A program made the position numbers and the translations under genes. DNA of 64,000 nucleotides from Rhodotorula mucilaginosa. Its lineage: Eukaryota > Basidiomycota > Microbotryomycetes > Sporidiobolales > Sporidiobolaceae. Shown here in pieces: positions 31,785-43,662 of this stretch (position 1 is its first letter; each line of letters opens with the position of its first letter). The stretch spans positions 992,001 to 1,056,000 of the forward strand of contig CP137868.1 of assembly GCA_034406715.1 (NCBI GenBank), given 5' to 3'. Under the pieces are notes generated by a model, which was not told the origin of the DNA, did no database searches, and saw nothing but the letters and a program-made list of their open reading frames with translations.

Positions 31785-34007
31785 ATGGCCGCCCTCTCGC
31801 CAGCGCCACAGTCGTACATCCAGAGCATGCTCGACTCGGACGCCTACAAGTACTCAATGTCAGTCACCCTCACGCTTCCTCGGCCAAAAGTCCGCCCCCG
31901 TCCGAGCGAGGGGGGACACTTGACTGTTGACTCTCTCTCTCTTGTCGGCCGATAACGATGCTCCTCCGCGGCTACAGGCAGAATGCCCTCCTGCAAGCCT
32001 ACCCGGACGTCCTCGTCAAGTACCGCTTCACTAACCGCGGCGGAACCAGGTTCACCCGCGAAATGTTCGACGCGTGCCAACTCGCCATCAACCGTCAGTC
32101 TCGCGCACGAGGGCCCTTCTGCGACGACGCAGGACAGAATCACTGACCTGCTCGAGTCCACGCGGACGCAGACCTCGAGACGCTCCGCCTGCAGCCCGAG
32201 GAACGCGCCTTCCTCGAACGCAGGTGCCCCTACTTGCCCAAGAGCTACCTCGACTTTCTCGCCTCGTACCGCTTCCGGCCGCACGACCAAGTCAAGTTCG
32301 AGTTTGTCTCGACGACGGGGGGAAAAGACGCGAACGGCGTCGAGTGGGGCAAGTTTGAGCTCGAGATCAGTGGGAAATGGGTCGAGACCATCTTGTACGA
32401 GGTGAGTGGCCAACGTGACGTGACCCTTCCTCCCCTGTATCTCCCTGAACCGCGTCCATCTCGCAGGTTCCCGTCATGTCGATCATCTCCGAGGCGTACT
32501 TTACGCATGTCGACACCAAATGGGACTATGTCGGCCAGTTCGGTGCGCCGAGCGTCTCATTCGGGCATACCGGATCGGAGCTCGGAACTGACCCAGTCCT
32601 GCCTTCCGCTATACCTGCTCCCGACTTCACGCGCACAGAGCAAGCCCGCGACAAGGGCCACCGCCTGTTCGAAGCCGGCTGCGTCCTGTCCGAGTTTGGG
32701 TCGAGGCGCCGGCGAACTTACAAGGCGCACGACATCATCATGCGCGGCTTGATCAAGGCGAACGAGGACTGCGGGAACGGGCAGATGGGGAAGGGAGGCA
32801 AGTTGGCGGGGACGAGCAACTTACACTTTGCGCAAAAGTACGACTTGGCGCCGGTCGGAACGGTATGTTTGTTTTGTCTCAAGACTTCTCCCCAGACAGA
32901 GTCGAGTCCCGCTCAGCGAATTTGACGATACGATTGCCTCGCTCCCCTAGATTGCCCACGAGCTCATCATGGGCATTGCGGCTCTCGAAGGTTATGAAGG
33001 AAGCAACGGCCGGACCATGGACCTCTGGGAAAGGGTGAGCTCTCTCCGTCCTCAGCCACTCCATCGCGGCAGCCATGCTCAACTTTGTGAGCTCCTTCCG
33101 CAGATCTACCCCGACGGGTCTCTTGGCATCGCCCTGACCGACACATTCACGACCCGCCCCTTCTTCGACGACTTTGTCGCCAACCCGGAACGCGCAAGGA
33201 GGTGGAAAGGTCTGCGGCAAGATTCCGGCGACCCGATCAAGTTCATCCCGATGGCCAAGGAGGCGTTTGGAAAAGTCGGCGCCGACCCGAAAACGAGTAC
33301 GTCTTGGAGCTTGCAGATCCTGCTTGTCGACGCGAAGAGAACGATTCAACCTGACTGTCGTTTCCACTCCACCCCCGTAGAGGTCGTCGTGTTCTCCGAT
33401 GCGCTGGACGTCGACCGTTGTATCGAACTCAAGCAAGCAGCGGACGAAGCCGGGATCGGAGCCAGTTTCGGTGTCGGCACCAACCTCACCAACGGTGCGC
33501 TTGCGTTCTACCTCGCCTCTCTTTTACCCGCACAATTGACGTAAAGCTATCGTCACAGATTTTCGTCACGTCGACGAACCTGTGCTGCAGGAAGTGCCCG
33601 GCGAGGGTCCGCCGCGGACTGAGGGGGAGAAGAGTAAAGCTGTGAGTGCCCCCTCGTGTTGGGAAAATCTGATCCGCGCTGACATTTGTATTCCCCCGCA
33701 GCTCAACATGGTCATCAAGGTCGGTCACGATTACCGATCGAATCTAGAGGTCACTACTGACGCGGGAAGTCTTGCATCTCGCAGCTCTACTCGATCAACG
33801 ACCAGCCTTGCGTCAAGATCTCGGATGAGCTGACCAAGGTACGAGCCTCGGGAACGACTACTGCGTGCATGCCCCAAGTCCGTATACTCACGTGTCGCCC
33901 TCTCGAACCAGAACACCGGTGATCCCGAGGCAGTCAAGCTCGTCAAGCAACGTTTCGGGCTCGAGGAGCACGGCGCCGAGGAGAGCAAGTGGGGTCCGAC
34001 GGTCTGA
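31785..34007 (+). CDS. NPT1: Nicotinate phosphoribosyltransferase
   Basis: Makes nicotinate mononucleotide from nicotinate and PRPP with ATP, the entry step of the Preiss-Handler NAD salvage path. Twelve exons keep frame, about 453 residues: 31785-31858, 31978-32093, 32172-32401, 32467-32542, 32639-32862, 32951-33034, 33104-33296, 33381-33494, 33559-33641, 33702-33719, 33785-33838 and 33912-34007. Family blocks are MLDSDAYKYSMQNALLQAYP, VKYRFTNRGG, VPVMSIISEAYF, GCVLSEFGSRRRRTYKAHD, GTSNLHFAQKYDLAPVGTIA, ALTDTFTTRPFF, GLRQDSGDPIKF, VVVFSDALDVDR, and SFGVGTNLTNDF, which cover the PRPP and phosphate-binding regions. Length matches yeast Npt1. The exon junction at 32542/32639 was set by frame and by the family pattern GQ-EQARDKG. 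Confidence 0.95.
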
Positions 34008-34127
34008 GGACCGAGTGCAGGCCCTGTGCATATATACATACATACACCCTAGATGCAATCGCTTTTACATACCATATCTCAAGACTACCTTCTGAACACA
34101 CGATGATTCGGACGACGTAGGATTTTT

Positions 34128-35465
34128 TCAGATCTTGTGCCTCATCTGCTTGGCGGCCAACTGGGCGAAGCGCGCCTGCGGCTTGCCCGTTCCGAAACGC
34201 TCGCCGCCTGCGACGATCTCGCGCTCGTTCCTGTAGCGTTCACAAGCAGAGGTGAATCGAGTGCCCCGACGGCTGTTGGGAGAAGCGGAACCCCCCGCTC
34301 ACGTGTCTTCCGGGTCCGCCAAGTTTGCCCGGATCAACCGCTTCGACTCGAGCATGGCGTCGAGCTCGAGGCCGTCGAGCTTGCTGTCAAGGTGCGCAAT
34401 CACCTGCTTCAAAAAGGCCGCCGACGGCTGCTTCGGGAAGATTTCGTTGATAAAACCGTTGATGTGCAATTCGCGGGCAGTCATTTTCCGACCGAGCAGC
34501 AGCGCCCTGCAGCGGTTAGAGATAGGGTGGATCAGTACGACGCTTAGGGCTCAGTATGATTAGAAGCACGCACTCGTTCGCCTTGGCCAGGCCCATCCGC
34601 TGGACAAGACTCTGCGACGAGCCGCCCTCGCAGACGAGGGAGATGGCGGAGAAGGGAGTGAGGAAGTAGGCGTCGTCGACCGAGAAGATGAAGTCAAAGT
34701 AGCCGAGCAGAGCTGCAGAGAGACCGATGACCGGTCCGTTCATGGCGGCGACGAGGATCTTCGAGTGGCGGTAGACCGCTGCGGGTTTTCCGGAAGCATG
34801 TGAGCGTCTGCGTTTCGGACCAAGCAGGAATGTCGCAACGCACAGCGAGTGAGGGCCATGTTGCCTTCCCGGAAGCGGGCGACGATGCGAGCCTGCGCCA
34901 GGGACAAGAGGGATTGAGCCCGACGGTGTCTCAAAACGGCGAAAGGACGGGCCCTACTGACCTTGGCGTCGCCGTCCCTTCCGTCCTCGCGTGTTGCCTT
35001 GACATCTGCGCCGGCCTGGAAGAAGGAGTCCGTCAGCGCAAAGCATACTTCCAGCAGTCCGCAAGCCGAAGAATCACTGACGCTCATAAAGTCGCCCGTG
35101 CCGGTCAGGATCGTGACAAAGACTTCCGGCTTCTTGTCGATGGCCTGTAGCGGAGGGAAGAGCTGAGCAAGTGCTTTCGAAGTACAGCGAGAGCAAGTGC
35201 TTACCTCAAAGGTTTGCGTAAGGCGTTTGTCTGTTCGGAGGATGGCGGCGGTCAGCTCTCCACATCTTCAGTGACCGCCAAAGTAGGAAGGCGGCCTCAC
35301 ACAGCTCAAAGTCTAGGGCATTCTTCTTCTTCGGTTGGTTCTGAGCGCAGCGCAAGATGTGTCAGCTCGCCAGACAAAGCAGCGAAAGCTGGGAACTCAG
35401 CTTACGAGGGTGATGATGGCGTACGGCGCCTTGATTTCGACCAGGATTGCGTCGGCGTTGCTCAT
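34128..35465 (-). CDS. ECI1: Delta3,Delta2-enoyl-CoA isomerase, crotonase family
   Basis: Crotonase-fold enzyme that shifts double bonds of unsaturated acyl-CoAs so beta-oxidation can proceed, usually in peroxisomes. Nine exons keep frame, about 267 residues: 35465-35406, 35340-35301, 35230-35205, 35144-35082, 35015-34962, 34892-34844, 34778-34574, 34506-34303 and 34230-34128. The oxyanion-hole segments are TGTGDFMSAGADVKATRED and MNGPVIGLSAALLGYFDF; the expected catalytic glutamate sits in ISLVCEGGSSQSLVQRMG. KKMTAREL-type helix 9 appears as GRKMTARELHINGFINEI. The protein ends RHKI, at best a weak variant of a peroxisomal PTS1 signal, so location is uncertain. It is convergent with NPT1, with only 120 nt between stops. 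Confidence 0.9.
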
Positions 35466-35745
35466 GATGGAAGACGATCTATTTGGGCGTCTAAAGGTAC
35501 TCGTGAAGCAAGAAGAAGGAGCGGCGGGCGAGAAAGCCCAGCGGCGGAGACGCACTCGGCCGAAGCAGCTGCCGGACCGAACGGCGGCGGGTGGGGCTGA
35601 AGCGCTGAAGGACGAGAGCGGAGTTTAGCGGAGAGCCAAGATAGGTTGCAGAAAGGACTGGAGTGCGGATGCAGGTTGCGATGCGAGTATTCACAGGGGA
35701 TGTTTCTATGTGGAGAGGGTTGCGATATGTGATAAAAACGAGACG

Positions 35746-38008
35746 TTAGGTCGTGATGACCGAGATGAGGCGAAAGTTGGTCTCCCTTTCCGGATGGCTC
35801 GACTCCTCCTCGGAGAGCAGTTCAAAGGTGACATCGTGCGCGCCCGGCGGCACCTCGCGGAAGATTTCGGTGGGGACGCCGATGGACCAGCCAAAGTCTT
35901 GATATCCCGCAATCTGGACAGACTGCGTCCGATCATTGTCGAGATCTGGGAGAGCACGGCCCCGTCAGCGGTCGGATGATAGAGTTTGCAATCGTACCAG
36001 ACGCAACTCACAGACCAAGACGTCGCCGAGCCCGTACGAGCGAGACCGCAGCCAGTCTGCGAGAATCGTTCCGCCCGGTCCGACGTGCACGCCGTAAGTG
36101 ACGGAAGCGCCAGGCTTGTCCGCAACCAGGTACTGCTTGTCCCGGGACCACGCCATCTTCTTCCACCTGTTCACAAGATTGGTCAGCGCCGGCAGTCTAC
36201 AAGGGGGCAGAAAAACCCACCCTTTATGTCGCTTGGGCACGACCTTGGATTTCGCGTTGCCGATCTGAGCGCAGTTCGCAGCAGGCATTTTCCACGGAGC
36301 CGGCGGTTTCGGAGCGGTCTTGCCTTTCTTCTTGGTGTAGAAGACGGGTTCGAAAAGACTGCGATCCGGCAGAGTTCGCGTTGTCTCGTCCTTGCGGCGA
36401 GGAAAGTCGACGAGCGGATCGACCGCATGCGACGCAGTCGCTGCTCGTCCCGCGGAATTCGGCGTACGGTCGAGCGCAGATCTCTGGGACATGCGTGACC
36501 GAGCGGTGGCCAGAAGCTCTGATTGCGCTCGGCAGGCTTGTTCAGACAGATAGTCCAAGAGGATGTCGGCGAGCAGAGCGTGGCCTCGCTCGTTCGGATG
36601 GTGCAGATCCGGAAGGAAGAGTTCGGCGAGGGATCGCTTGTAGGGACGGTTATCGGAGGGAGCGCGTGGTCGGAAGACGAGTTTCCTGGCCGAGAGGACC
36701 GGGACATCGTAAAAATGCGCGGCGGGAAGGTGGAGGTATTCCGGGCTGGCGTGAGCGCCGGCAGTCGATGCGAGAAGGAGACTCGCCGCTTCGAGAGCGA
36801 TCACGGCGGGTTTGCTGGGCAGAGACTTGAGCGTCCGGAGCAGCCGTTCGAAATCTCGCATCGCCTGCTCGCCACCCGGCCAGACGTCGTTGACACCGGA
36901 CTCGACGACGACCAGATCGGGACCTTTGCCCCAATCGACGTTCTTCCGGCGGAGCGTCATCTCCTCTTCGAAGCAGTAGGCGTAGAAAGCCGAACCGGAC
37001 GCGCTCCTCGAACCGTCGATCAGGCGAGTGGAGGGCCGTCGGCGCGATTGGACACGGGCGCGAGGAGCTCCTCTACGTTCATGTCGTCTCAGTTGCGGTC
37101 CTCCAAGTGCGTGCGCTTCCTCGTTGGCGGCTTCTTCGCTGCTTCCACGCGTCGAATCAGACCCGGATGATTCCGAGTCCCGGTCGCCTTCCATCGGCAG
37201 AACGTCGTGGAACCACCGCAGGGCCCTCGAGGGATAGCAGGCTGTCTCTGCGTCCACGCCGCGGCAGTTTGAGACTGCGTCCGGGTTCAAGGGATCAGCA
37301 GCCCGAGCAGAGCGGCGGTGAGGAGCGAACGCGGCTCACCTGAACCACCGATCACCAGTATCCGGAACGGTTCCTCGCCGTCGTACATCGTTTCGGATGT
37401 TTCGAGATCTGCAAGCGCGCCGGCCGCTCGTTTACGCCCGTACAAGTGGCTGCGCATTGCGCGTTTCAGCACGCGCCGAACGTCGAGCCCGGTCCCGGCG
37501 AAGATGACCGCCTCTTCGAGGTCACCAGAGGGATAGTGATCGTCCACCGTGTCTGGCTTCTCGCCTTGAAAAGGTCGTGCCGACTTGCGCTCGTGAGGAA
37601 GACCGCAAGAGAATGGCAGAAAAGGTTCAGGCGGCCGGACTGATTCCCGGGTTGTGCTGATCAATGTCGTGCTCGAGGTCCCCGCGTCTGCGAGATCTAG
37701 TGTCAGCATGTGCGGTCACTAAGCGCAGGGTCCGGCCCGCCATTCTCACCTTGCTCATGTCGGGCATTCGATTCTTCGGCATCATGCCAAACTGCCTTCA
37801 GCTCCGGGCTTGGCTCTTTCGATTCCTGAACCCGCCGTAATGATGTTGCGTTCGTCCCTGTGCTGTGTAGGGAGTGGGTGCGGGCCGGACCGAGGCCGTT
37901 ACAGATGGCGAAGATGACGAAGGATCCCAACAGCGTCGCAACGACGACCGTGCGCAACCTGCGACTTGTGAATGCTCTGACGGTCAAGGGTTGGTTGGTC
38001 AGCGCCAT
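35746..38008 (-). CDS. SGNH/GDSL-type hydrolase, predicted type II membrane protein
   Basis: Five exons keep frame, about 674 residues: 38008-37750, 37696-37340, 37274-36221, 36166-36012 and 35945-35746. Near the N-terminus is one span, TVVVATLLGSFVIFAICNGL, after a short basic cytosolic part, so the bulk should face the lumen or outside. SGNH blocks: I in RILVIGGSVSNCRGVD (nucleophile serine), III in LVVVESGVNDVWPGG (GxND), V in LPDLHHPNERGHALLADIL (DxxH). Block II glycine is less clear in GSAFYAYCF. The catalytic domain is followed by a second C-terminal part (WKKMAWSRDKQYLVADKPGA, VHVGPGGTILADWLRS, LVYLDNDRTQSV) that looks like a beta-sandwich. Related fungal proteins are annotated as SGNH or capsule-associated. 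Substrate is unknown; deacylation of a glycan or lipid is possible. The acidic/basic segment near residues 230-300 is not conserved-looking and could contain an unrecognised intron. Confidence 0.8.
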
Positions 38009-38579
38009 GCGTTCCGCAATCTGGGTCCACCCTCGTGTGTACGCACGGTTTGCCTGGAGGAACCTCGACAAAGATGGTCGACAGCGTCCGCGAACGTCGA
38101 GGAGCGCTTGACCGCGGCGCCATACAAGTGCAGAACTCCGCTCCAACGAGGTGATGGGCCGACTCGGAGCACACTCTACGTCTTCTCGCGGCGTGCGGCG
38201 TGCGGCGCCAGCAGCTGCAGCGGCCGCACGGCTCGCTTCTCCCGGCCGAGGAAGAACTCTCGGAATTTGCGCACGTCGCGACGCGCCAAGAGAAGCCGGG
38301 GAGCTTGCCGAAGCCGTGGAAGCTCCATGCCGAAGCTGCGTAGCGAGGCCGGAGCAACTTCGTACGAGCAAGAAGCTGAAGGCGCCCGCGGTCAAGAACA
38401 CTGGCAGAGAGCGAAAGTCTGAATTGCGCGATCTACAGTGGGTGGGGAGAACAACAAGTTGAGGGTAACTAGACTTGGGGAGTCGGAGGGAGGTGACCGA
38501 CGCCCGACCCCATCAGAGCTGCTTATACAACAAAGTGGGCGCAAGGGATATACTTGAGATGTCTGTTGAAGGGTAGGAA
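38009..38579. other. Intergenic, upstream of the SGNH hydrolase gene
   Basis: The 571-nt spacer lies between the kinase stop and the hydrolase start on the same strand. Open frames here extend the hydrolase reading upstream without a splice signal or conserved residues, so they were left out. It should hold the hydrolase promoter. Confidence 0.45.
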
Positions 38580-41500
38580 TTACTGGGCCGGCTCGAGCTG
38601 AAGAGTCCGGGGCGACTTGGACGGCGCAAAGAGACCTGAGGGGCGGGTCAGGTCCGAGTCAGCAAGCGTCATTCGGAGTGAAAGGTGCGCTTGCATACAC
38701 ACCTGCGCGGCGAGTAGCGACAATCTTCTGGATCGTTGCGAGGAGATCCGGCTTGCGGAGCGGCTTGGTGAGGTAATCGTCTGCAGCCAGTAGGGAAAGA
38801 GCACGATCAGCAGCAGGTCCCCCAAAAACAGGGTGGAGTCGGGACGCACCCATGCCGGCCTGCAAGCACTTTTCTCGGTCGCCGAGCATCGCGTGCGCAG
38901 TGAGGGCGACAATCGGTAATCGTTCGAGACCGTTGTCTTGCTCGAACTTGCGAATGATCTGCGTCGCCTGTTCGCCGCCCATGAACGGCATAGACAAGTC
39001 CATCAAGACAATCTGTCGAGGCAGAATTCCTTGTCAATACATTGTCCTTGTGCACGGCTGAGCTGCGGACTCACGTCATAGAAATTCTTCTTGACCGCTT
39101 CGAGGGCGAGAGCTCCGTTCTCCACCACTTCGGTTTGGTGACCGGCGCTCTCGAGGAACTTGAGCGCGACCTTCTGGTTGACGACATCTGCGGGCGAGCA
39201 AGCCGAGGGTTAGACCTGCTGCGAAAGAAGCAAGGACGAAAGCCTGCACGCACTGTCTTCGGCCAACAGGACCTTGAACGAGGCATCGCCTCCTCGTTCC
39301 GACGTGATCCGATTGCTAGACTCCAAGGCGGGGAGTAAGGCATTGCACATATCTTGCGCGTTTGTTGGGGATTCGACGCAGTTGGCAATGCCAAAGTCGA
39401 GGCAGTACTGCAGGCAGACTCGCAGTCAGTTTCGCACGAGAAAAGCCACTCCGCCAGCATGACACGCACCTTGAGATTGAGTTGCGGGATCTGCGGCGAG
39501 ATCAGGACCAACGGGATGTACCGCAGACTCTCGACTTCGCGCAGCCGCTCGACAACCGAAAGCTGATCGACCAGGACCGTGTCAAAGTATCCGGCTTGGG
39601 CGTCGCCGAACGTGCACGCCTCCTCGAGCGATCCGACGACCGTGATCTCGAGCCCGAGCTGTTCGACCGACTCGACGACGCTGGCGTCGTGGTGCAGGGT
39701 GTCGATCAGGAGAATGCGGCGGCCGGGGTGCGGGATGAGCGTCTTTTGACGGACTTGCTCGAGCGTCCATTCGCCGATGGGACACTGGATGGTGAAGAAG
39801 AACTGCGAACCGCGGCCAAACTGCGACGTCACCCACATCTCGCCGCCCATCAACTGGACGAGCCGCTTCGAGATGGTCAAGCCGAGACCGGTCCCGCCGT
39901 ACTTGCGGGTCGTCGAGCCGTCTGCCTGAGCGAAAGTGTCGAAGATCAAGTTGAGCTTGTCGGGTTTGATGCCGATGCCGGTGTCGGAGATGCAGAACTC
40001 GAGCTGGTACGTCTTGCCCTCGAGGTCCGCAGAACCGAGACGGCAGGACAGGGCGACCTGTCCCCGCTGAGTGAACTTGATCGCGTTCCCGACGAGGTTG
40101 GTGATGACTTGGCGAAGTCGGAACGGATCGCCGACGAGCAAGTCGGGGATGTCGCTCTCGACCGAGTACATCAGGTCGAGTCGGCTCTGCGTCGCCTTGA
40201 CGGCCAGCGTCTTCAGGATGCCAAAGACGGCGGACCGGACGCTGAACGGGATCTGTTCGACCGTCATACGACCCGCCTCGATCTTGCTGATGTCGAGAAT
40301 GTCGTCGATGATGAGCAGGAGCGAGTTGGCGAGGTTCGAGACGATCATCAAGTTCTCGCGCTGCTGTCGAGTCAAGTCGGTCTCGAGCGTGACGCCCGTC
40401 AAGCCGATGATGCCGTTCATGGGCGTCCGGATCTCGTGCGACATGTTGGCGAGGAACTCGGATTTCGACCGGTTCGCCAGCTCGGCCGCTTCCCTCGCCA
40501 TCGTGTTCTTCTGCAGCGAATCTCGCAGCGAAAAGACCATCTTGTTGATCTTGGTCTTGAGCGAGTCCATCTCGCCACTGGCCTCGACGGTGACGAACGA
40601 ACTAAAGTCGCCTTCGGTCGCCGCGGCAGAGATCTGGGCGAACGCGCGCACTTGAGACGTCAAATTCGTCGCCATCGTGTTGACGTTGTTCCTGAAGCGA
40701 CGAGAACACGAAGCTGTCAGTGTTTAGCACCTTCGAGATGGCCAGGTAAGGATGAAGCCTCACGTGATCTCTTCCCACGTTCCTTCGATGTCGTCGACTT
40801 TGGCCATCACGCCGAGATTGCCCTTTGTGCCGACTTCGTGCGCCACGCGGGTCACCTCGGACGCGAACGTCGCGAGCCGGTCGACCATCTCGTTGATGGT
40901 GACCACGAGCTGCAGGACCTCGCCGTTCGCCTCGATCATGACCTTCTGACTGAGATCACCGCGCGCGACGGCCGTCGTCGCCTTGGCGATACTCCGGACT
41001 TGGTCGGTCAAGTTGCCGCACATCTGGTTGACAGAGTCGACCAGCGACTTCCATTCGCCCGAGACGTTGATGACATACGCTTGCCCGCCGAGCTGCCCGT
41101 CGGTGCCGACCTCTTTCGCGACGCGGGTGACTTCGGCCGCGAACAGGCGGAGCGAGTCGACCATCGAGTTGACCGTCAGCTGTGTACGACGTCGCTGTAC
41201 GAGTTAGTCACGGCAGCGGGTCGTTCGGAGAGACGTATATTCCTGGGCGCACCTTGAGGTCGAGCATCTCGCCCTTGACCTGGACGTCAATCTTGCGAGA
41301 CAAGTCACCCTCGGCGACAGCCCTCGTCACGTCCGCGATTGACCGCACTTGCTGCGTCAAGTTCATCGCCATTGTATTGACGGACGAGACGAGAGACTTC
41401 CATTCGCCCTGCACGCCGTCGACGTTGGCCGTCCCGCCGAGCTGTCCTTCCGTGCCGACTTCGAGCGCGACTCGTGTCACCTCGGCAGCGAAGCGTCGTA

Positions 41501-43662
41501 GTTGCGCGACCTATTTCAAGATTGGGCAGAACTGTCAGTACCGACCCGTTCCAGGCCCCTAGAAAAGTCTGGAACTCGTCGACTGACCATCGAGTTGACC
41601 GTCATCTTGAGCTCCCGGATCTCGCCCGAAGCGCCGATATCGACCGTCTTGCTCAAATCGCCGTGCGCGACCGCCTTGGTAACCGAGGCGATCTCTCGCA
41701 CTTGCAGCGTCAAGTTCTGAGCCATGCGGTTAACCGATTCCGTCTAGTTGTGGGTGCACCCAAAACCCGTCAGCACTCGGCCCACACATACACTACGTCG
41801 CGAGGGGAAAGAAACAGAAGCACTCACGAGTTCCTTCCAAGTCCCTTCGACGCCGTGCACGACGGCTTGTCCCCCGAGCTGACCGTCCGTGCCGACTTCT
41901 CGTGCTACTCGCGTCACTTCGGAGGAGAAGACCCGCAGCCGAGACACCATCGAGTTGACCGTCTCCTTGAGCGTCGCCATCTCGCCCTGGACTTCGGCGT
42001 CGATCGTCTTGGACAAGCTGCGGAGGAGATTGAACCCGAGGTCAGCACCCGTCACCAACCATCTCCGTCAAATCTCGCCGAACTCACTCGCCGCGAGCGA
42101 TAGCAGACGTCACGATGGCGATAGACCTGGAGAGAAGAGGGCGTGTGAGTCATGCTGCCTTCAGCCGCGGCGATTGGAAAGGCGAGCAGGGCGCACCGGA
42201 TCTGCACAGTAAGCTGAGTCGCCATCGTATTGACAGTCTCCGTGACTGCAGCCGCGTACACTCATCAGCACCCGCAACCCTGTCAGCTCAGAGAAGAAAG
42301 TGAAAGGGTGACACACGAGTCCTCCAAGTTCCTTCGACGCCGGTTACGACCGCCTGCCCGCCGAGTTGTCCACGGGTACCGACGTCTAGTGACACGCGGG
42401 TCACCTCGCTCGAGAACAATCGGAGCTTGTAGACCATGTCGTTGATCGCCTCTTTCAATACCGCCATCTCGCCGTCGACTTCGGCATCGATCGTCTTTGT
42501 CAAGCTGCGGATACAGTCATTCATCAGCCTTGGGTTCAGAATCTCCCTGTCCCGGACAAATCGTGGCAACTCACTCTCCACGAGCGATGGCCGAAGTGAC
42601 AACTGCTATGGATCTGTTTCCCAAGCTAGCGGGTCAGCCCCCATGCAAGAAGAGCCCAGGGAAAGAAAGAAAGGGGGGCGTGACGGACCGAACCTCGTTG
42701 TCGTGCGAGACTTGCGACCGGTAGAGTTCCTCGGCATGGAGAACCTTGAGCGCTTGAATCTGCTCTTCGTAGTTTCTCCGGACTTCCTCGAGCGTGTCTC
42801 CCGGTACGAGCGGTCTCCTCGCGGACGCGTCGGCTGTTGTAGGTCGCGAGCGGTGCCGGTGGCGAGCGGGACTCTGCGTAGCGGGCGTAGGGTGCTCGAG
42901 TGGTGTCCGGACTCCGTTACCGGCATGTACAGCCGCCGCGATCGCTGCTGAGGGAGTCTTCTCCTCATGCACTGTGCTGTTTTCGACCGGCGCTTGGCCG
43001 CCCCGTTCCAGTGCTTCGCCGTCATCATCTTGTTCCTCGTCCTCTTCCTTCTCCGTGAGTCGGTCGGCGATCCTGGTCAAGCTCTGAACGATGGCGTCCG
43101 TCTCTGCCGGCTTGCCCTCAGGCAGTGCGGCGAACGTGGCCGGAGCGGCTCGGCAACCAGCGAGGTTGTCGAGATGGGCGCGGATAGAGGCCGGATCGCT
43201 CTCGATTGCGGTCAGGAGCGAGAGGAGGAATGTCGGGAACGAGTGTAGCGGCGGTGAGGACGCGGATGGGCCGAGCGACGCGCCCTCGCTGGCGATTCCC
43301 TTTGTGGTGGGGTTGGTGGTGGTGGTGGTGGCCTGTGCGGCGGCGAGCGCTGCGGCGTCGGACGCGACGGCGGCCATCGCTTCGGGCGACAGCTGGAACG
43401 GCACCGACGGCGAGATCAAGCGGGGACTGCTCAGGCACGCCGCAGTGGGCGAGCTGGCGTTGACGGACGTGGCTGCGGTCGAGGTCGACTCGATCGAGGT
43501 GGACGACGCGAGACTCGAGTCGGACTGGACGTGCTCGAGGGGCGGCCGCCTCGGATCGACGGCTCCGACTCGGTCTGGCGCGTACGGGCGCTCCGAGTGT
43601 TGTTGTCGCTGAGAACCGACGAGGGGATCGACGATTGCTGGTGCGAGAAGCGGAGCGGGCAT
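38580..43662 (-). CDS. NIK1: Group III hybrid histidine kinase (Nik1/Os-1 type) with six HAMP units
   Basis: Cytosolic osmosensor-type kinase that feeds the HOG pathway through an Ypd1-like phosphotransfer protein and is the target of phenylpyrrole and dicarboximide fungicides. Fifteen exons keep frame, about 1364 residues: 43662-42689, 42613-42575, 42504-42317, 42245-42197, 42126-42088, 42017-41828, 41743-41588, 41510-41253, 41179-40764, 40691-39470, 39407-39254, 39187-39075, 39012-38850, 38780-38703 and 38635-38580. After a disordered N-terminus and a short coiled coil ([20 protein letters not shown]) come five canonical HAMP units (for example [39 protein letters not shown]), alternating with spacers like [19 protein letters not shown], and a sixth divergent one joined to HisKA. 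The phospho-histidine is in [11 protein letters not shown] (about residue 855). The ATPase has [11 protein letters not shown] and [12 protein letters not shown] pseudo-receiver follows ([16 protein letters not shown]), then a true receiver with [20 protein letters not shown] (Asp about 1271) and DDYLTKPL. Confidence 0.95.

Noticed and set aside
39362-41257. A 631-codon open frame on the plus strand opposite the histidine kinase
   Set aside because: It mirrors the conserved kinase exons in antisense. High GC at third codon positions removes stop codons in this frame. The product is rich in R, D and L without domains.
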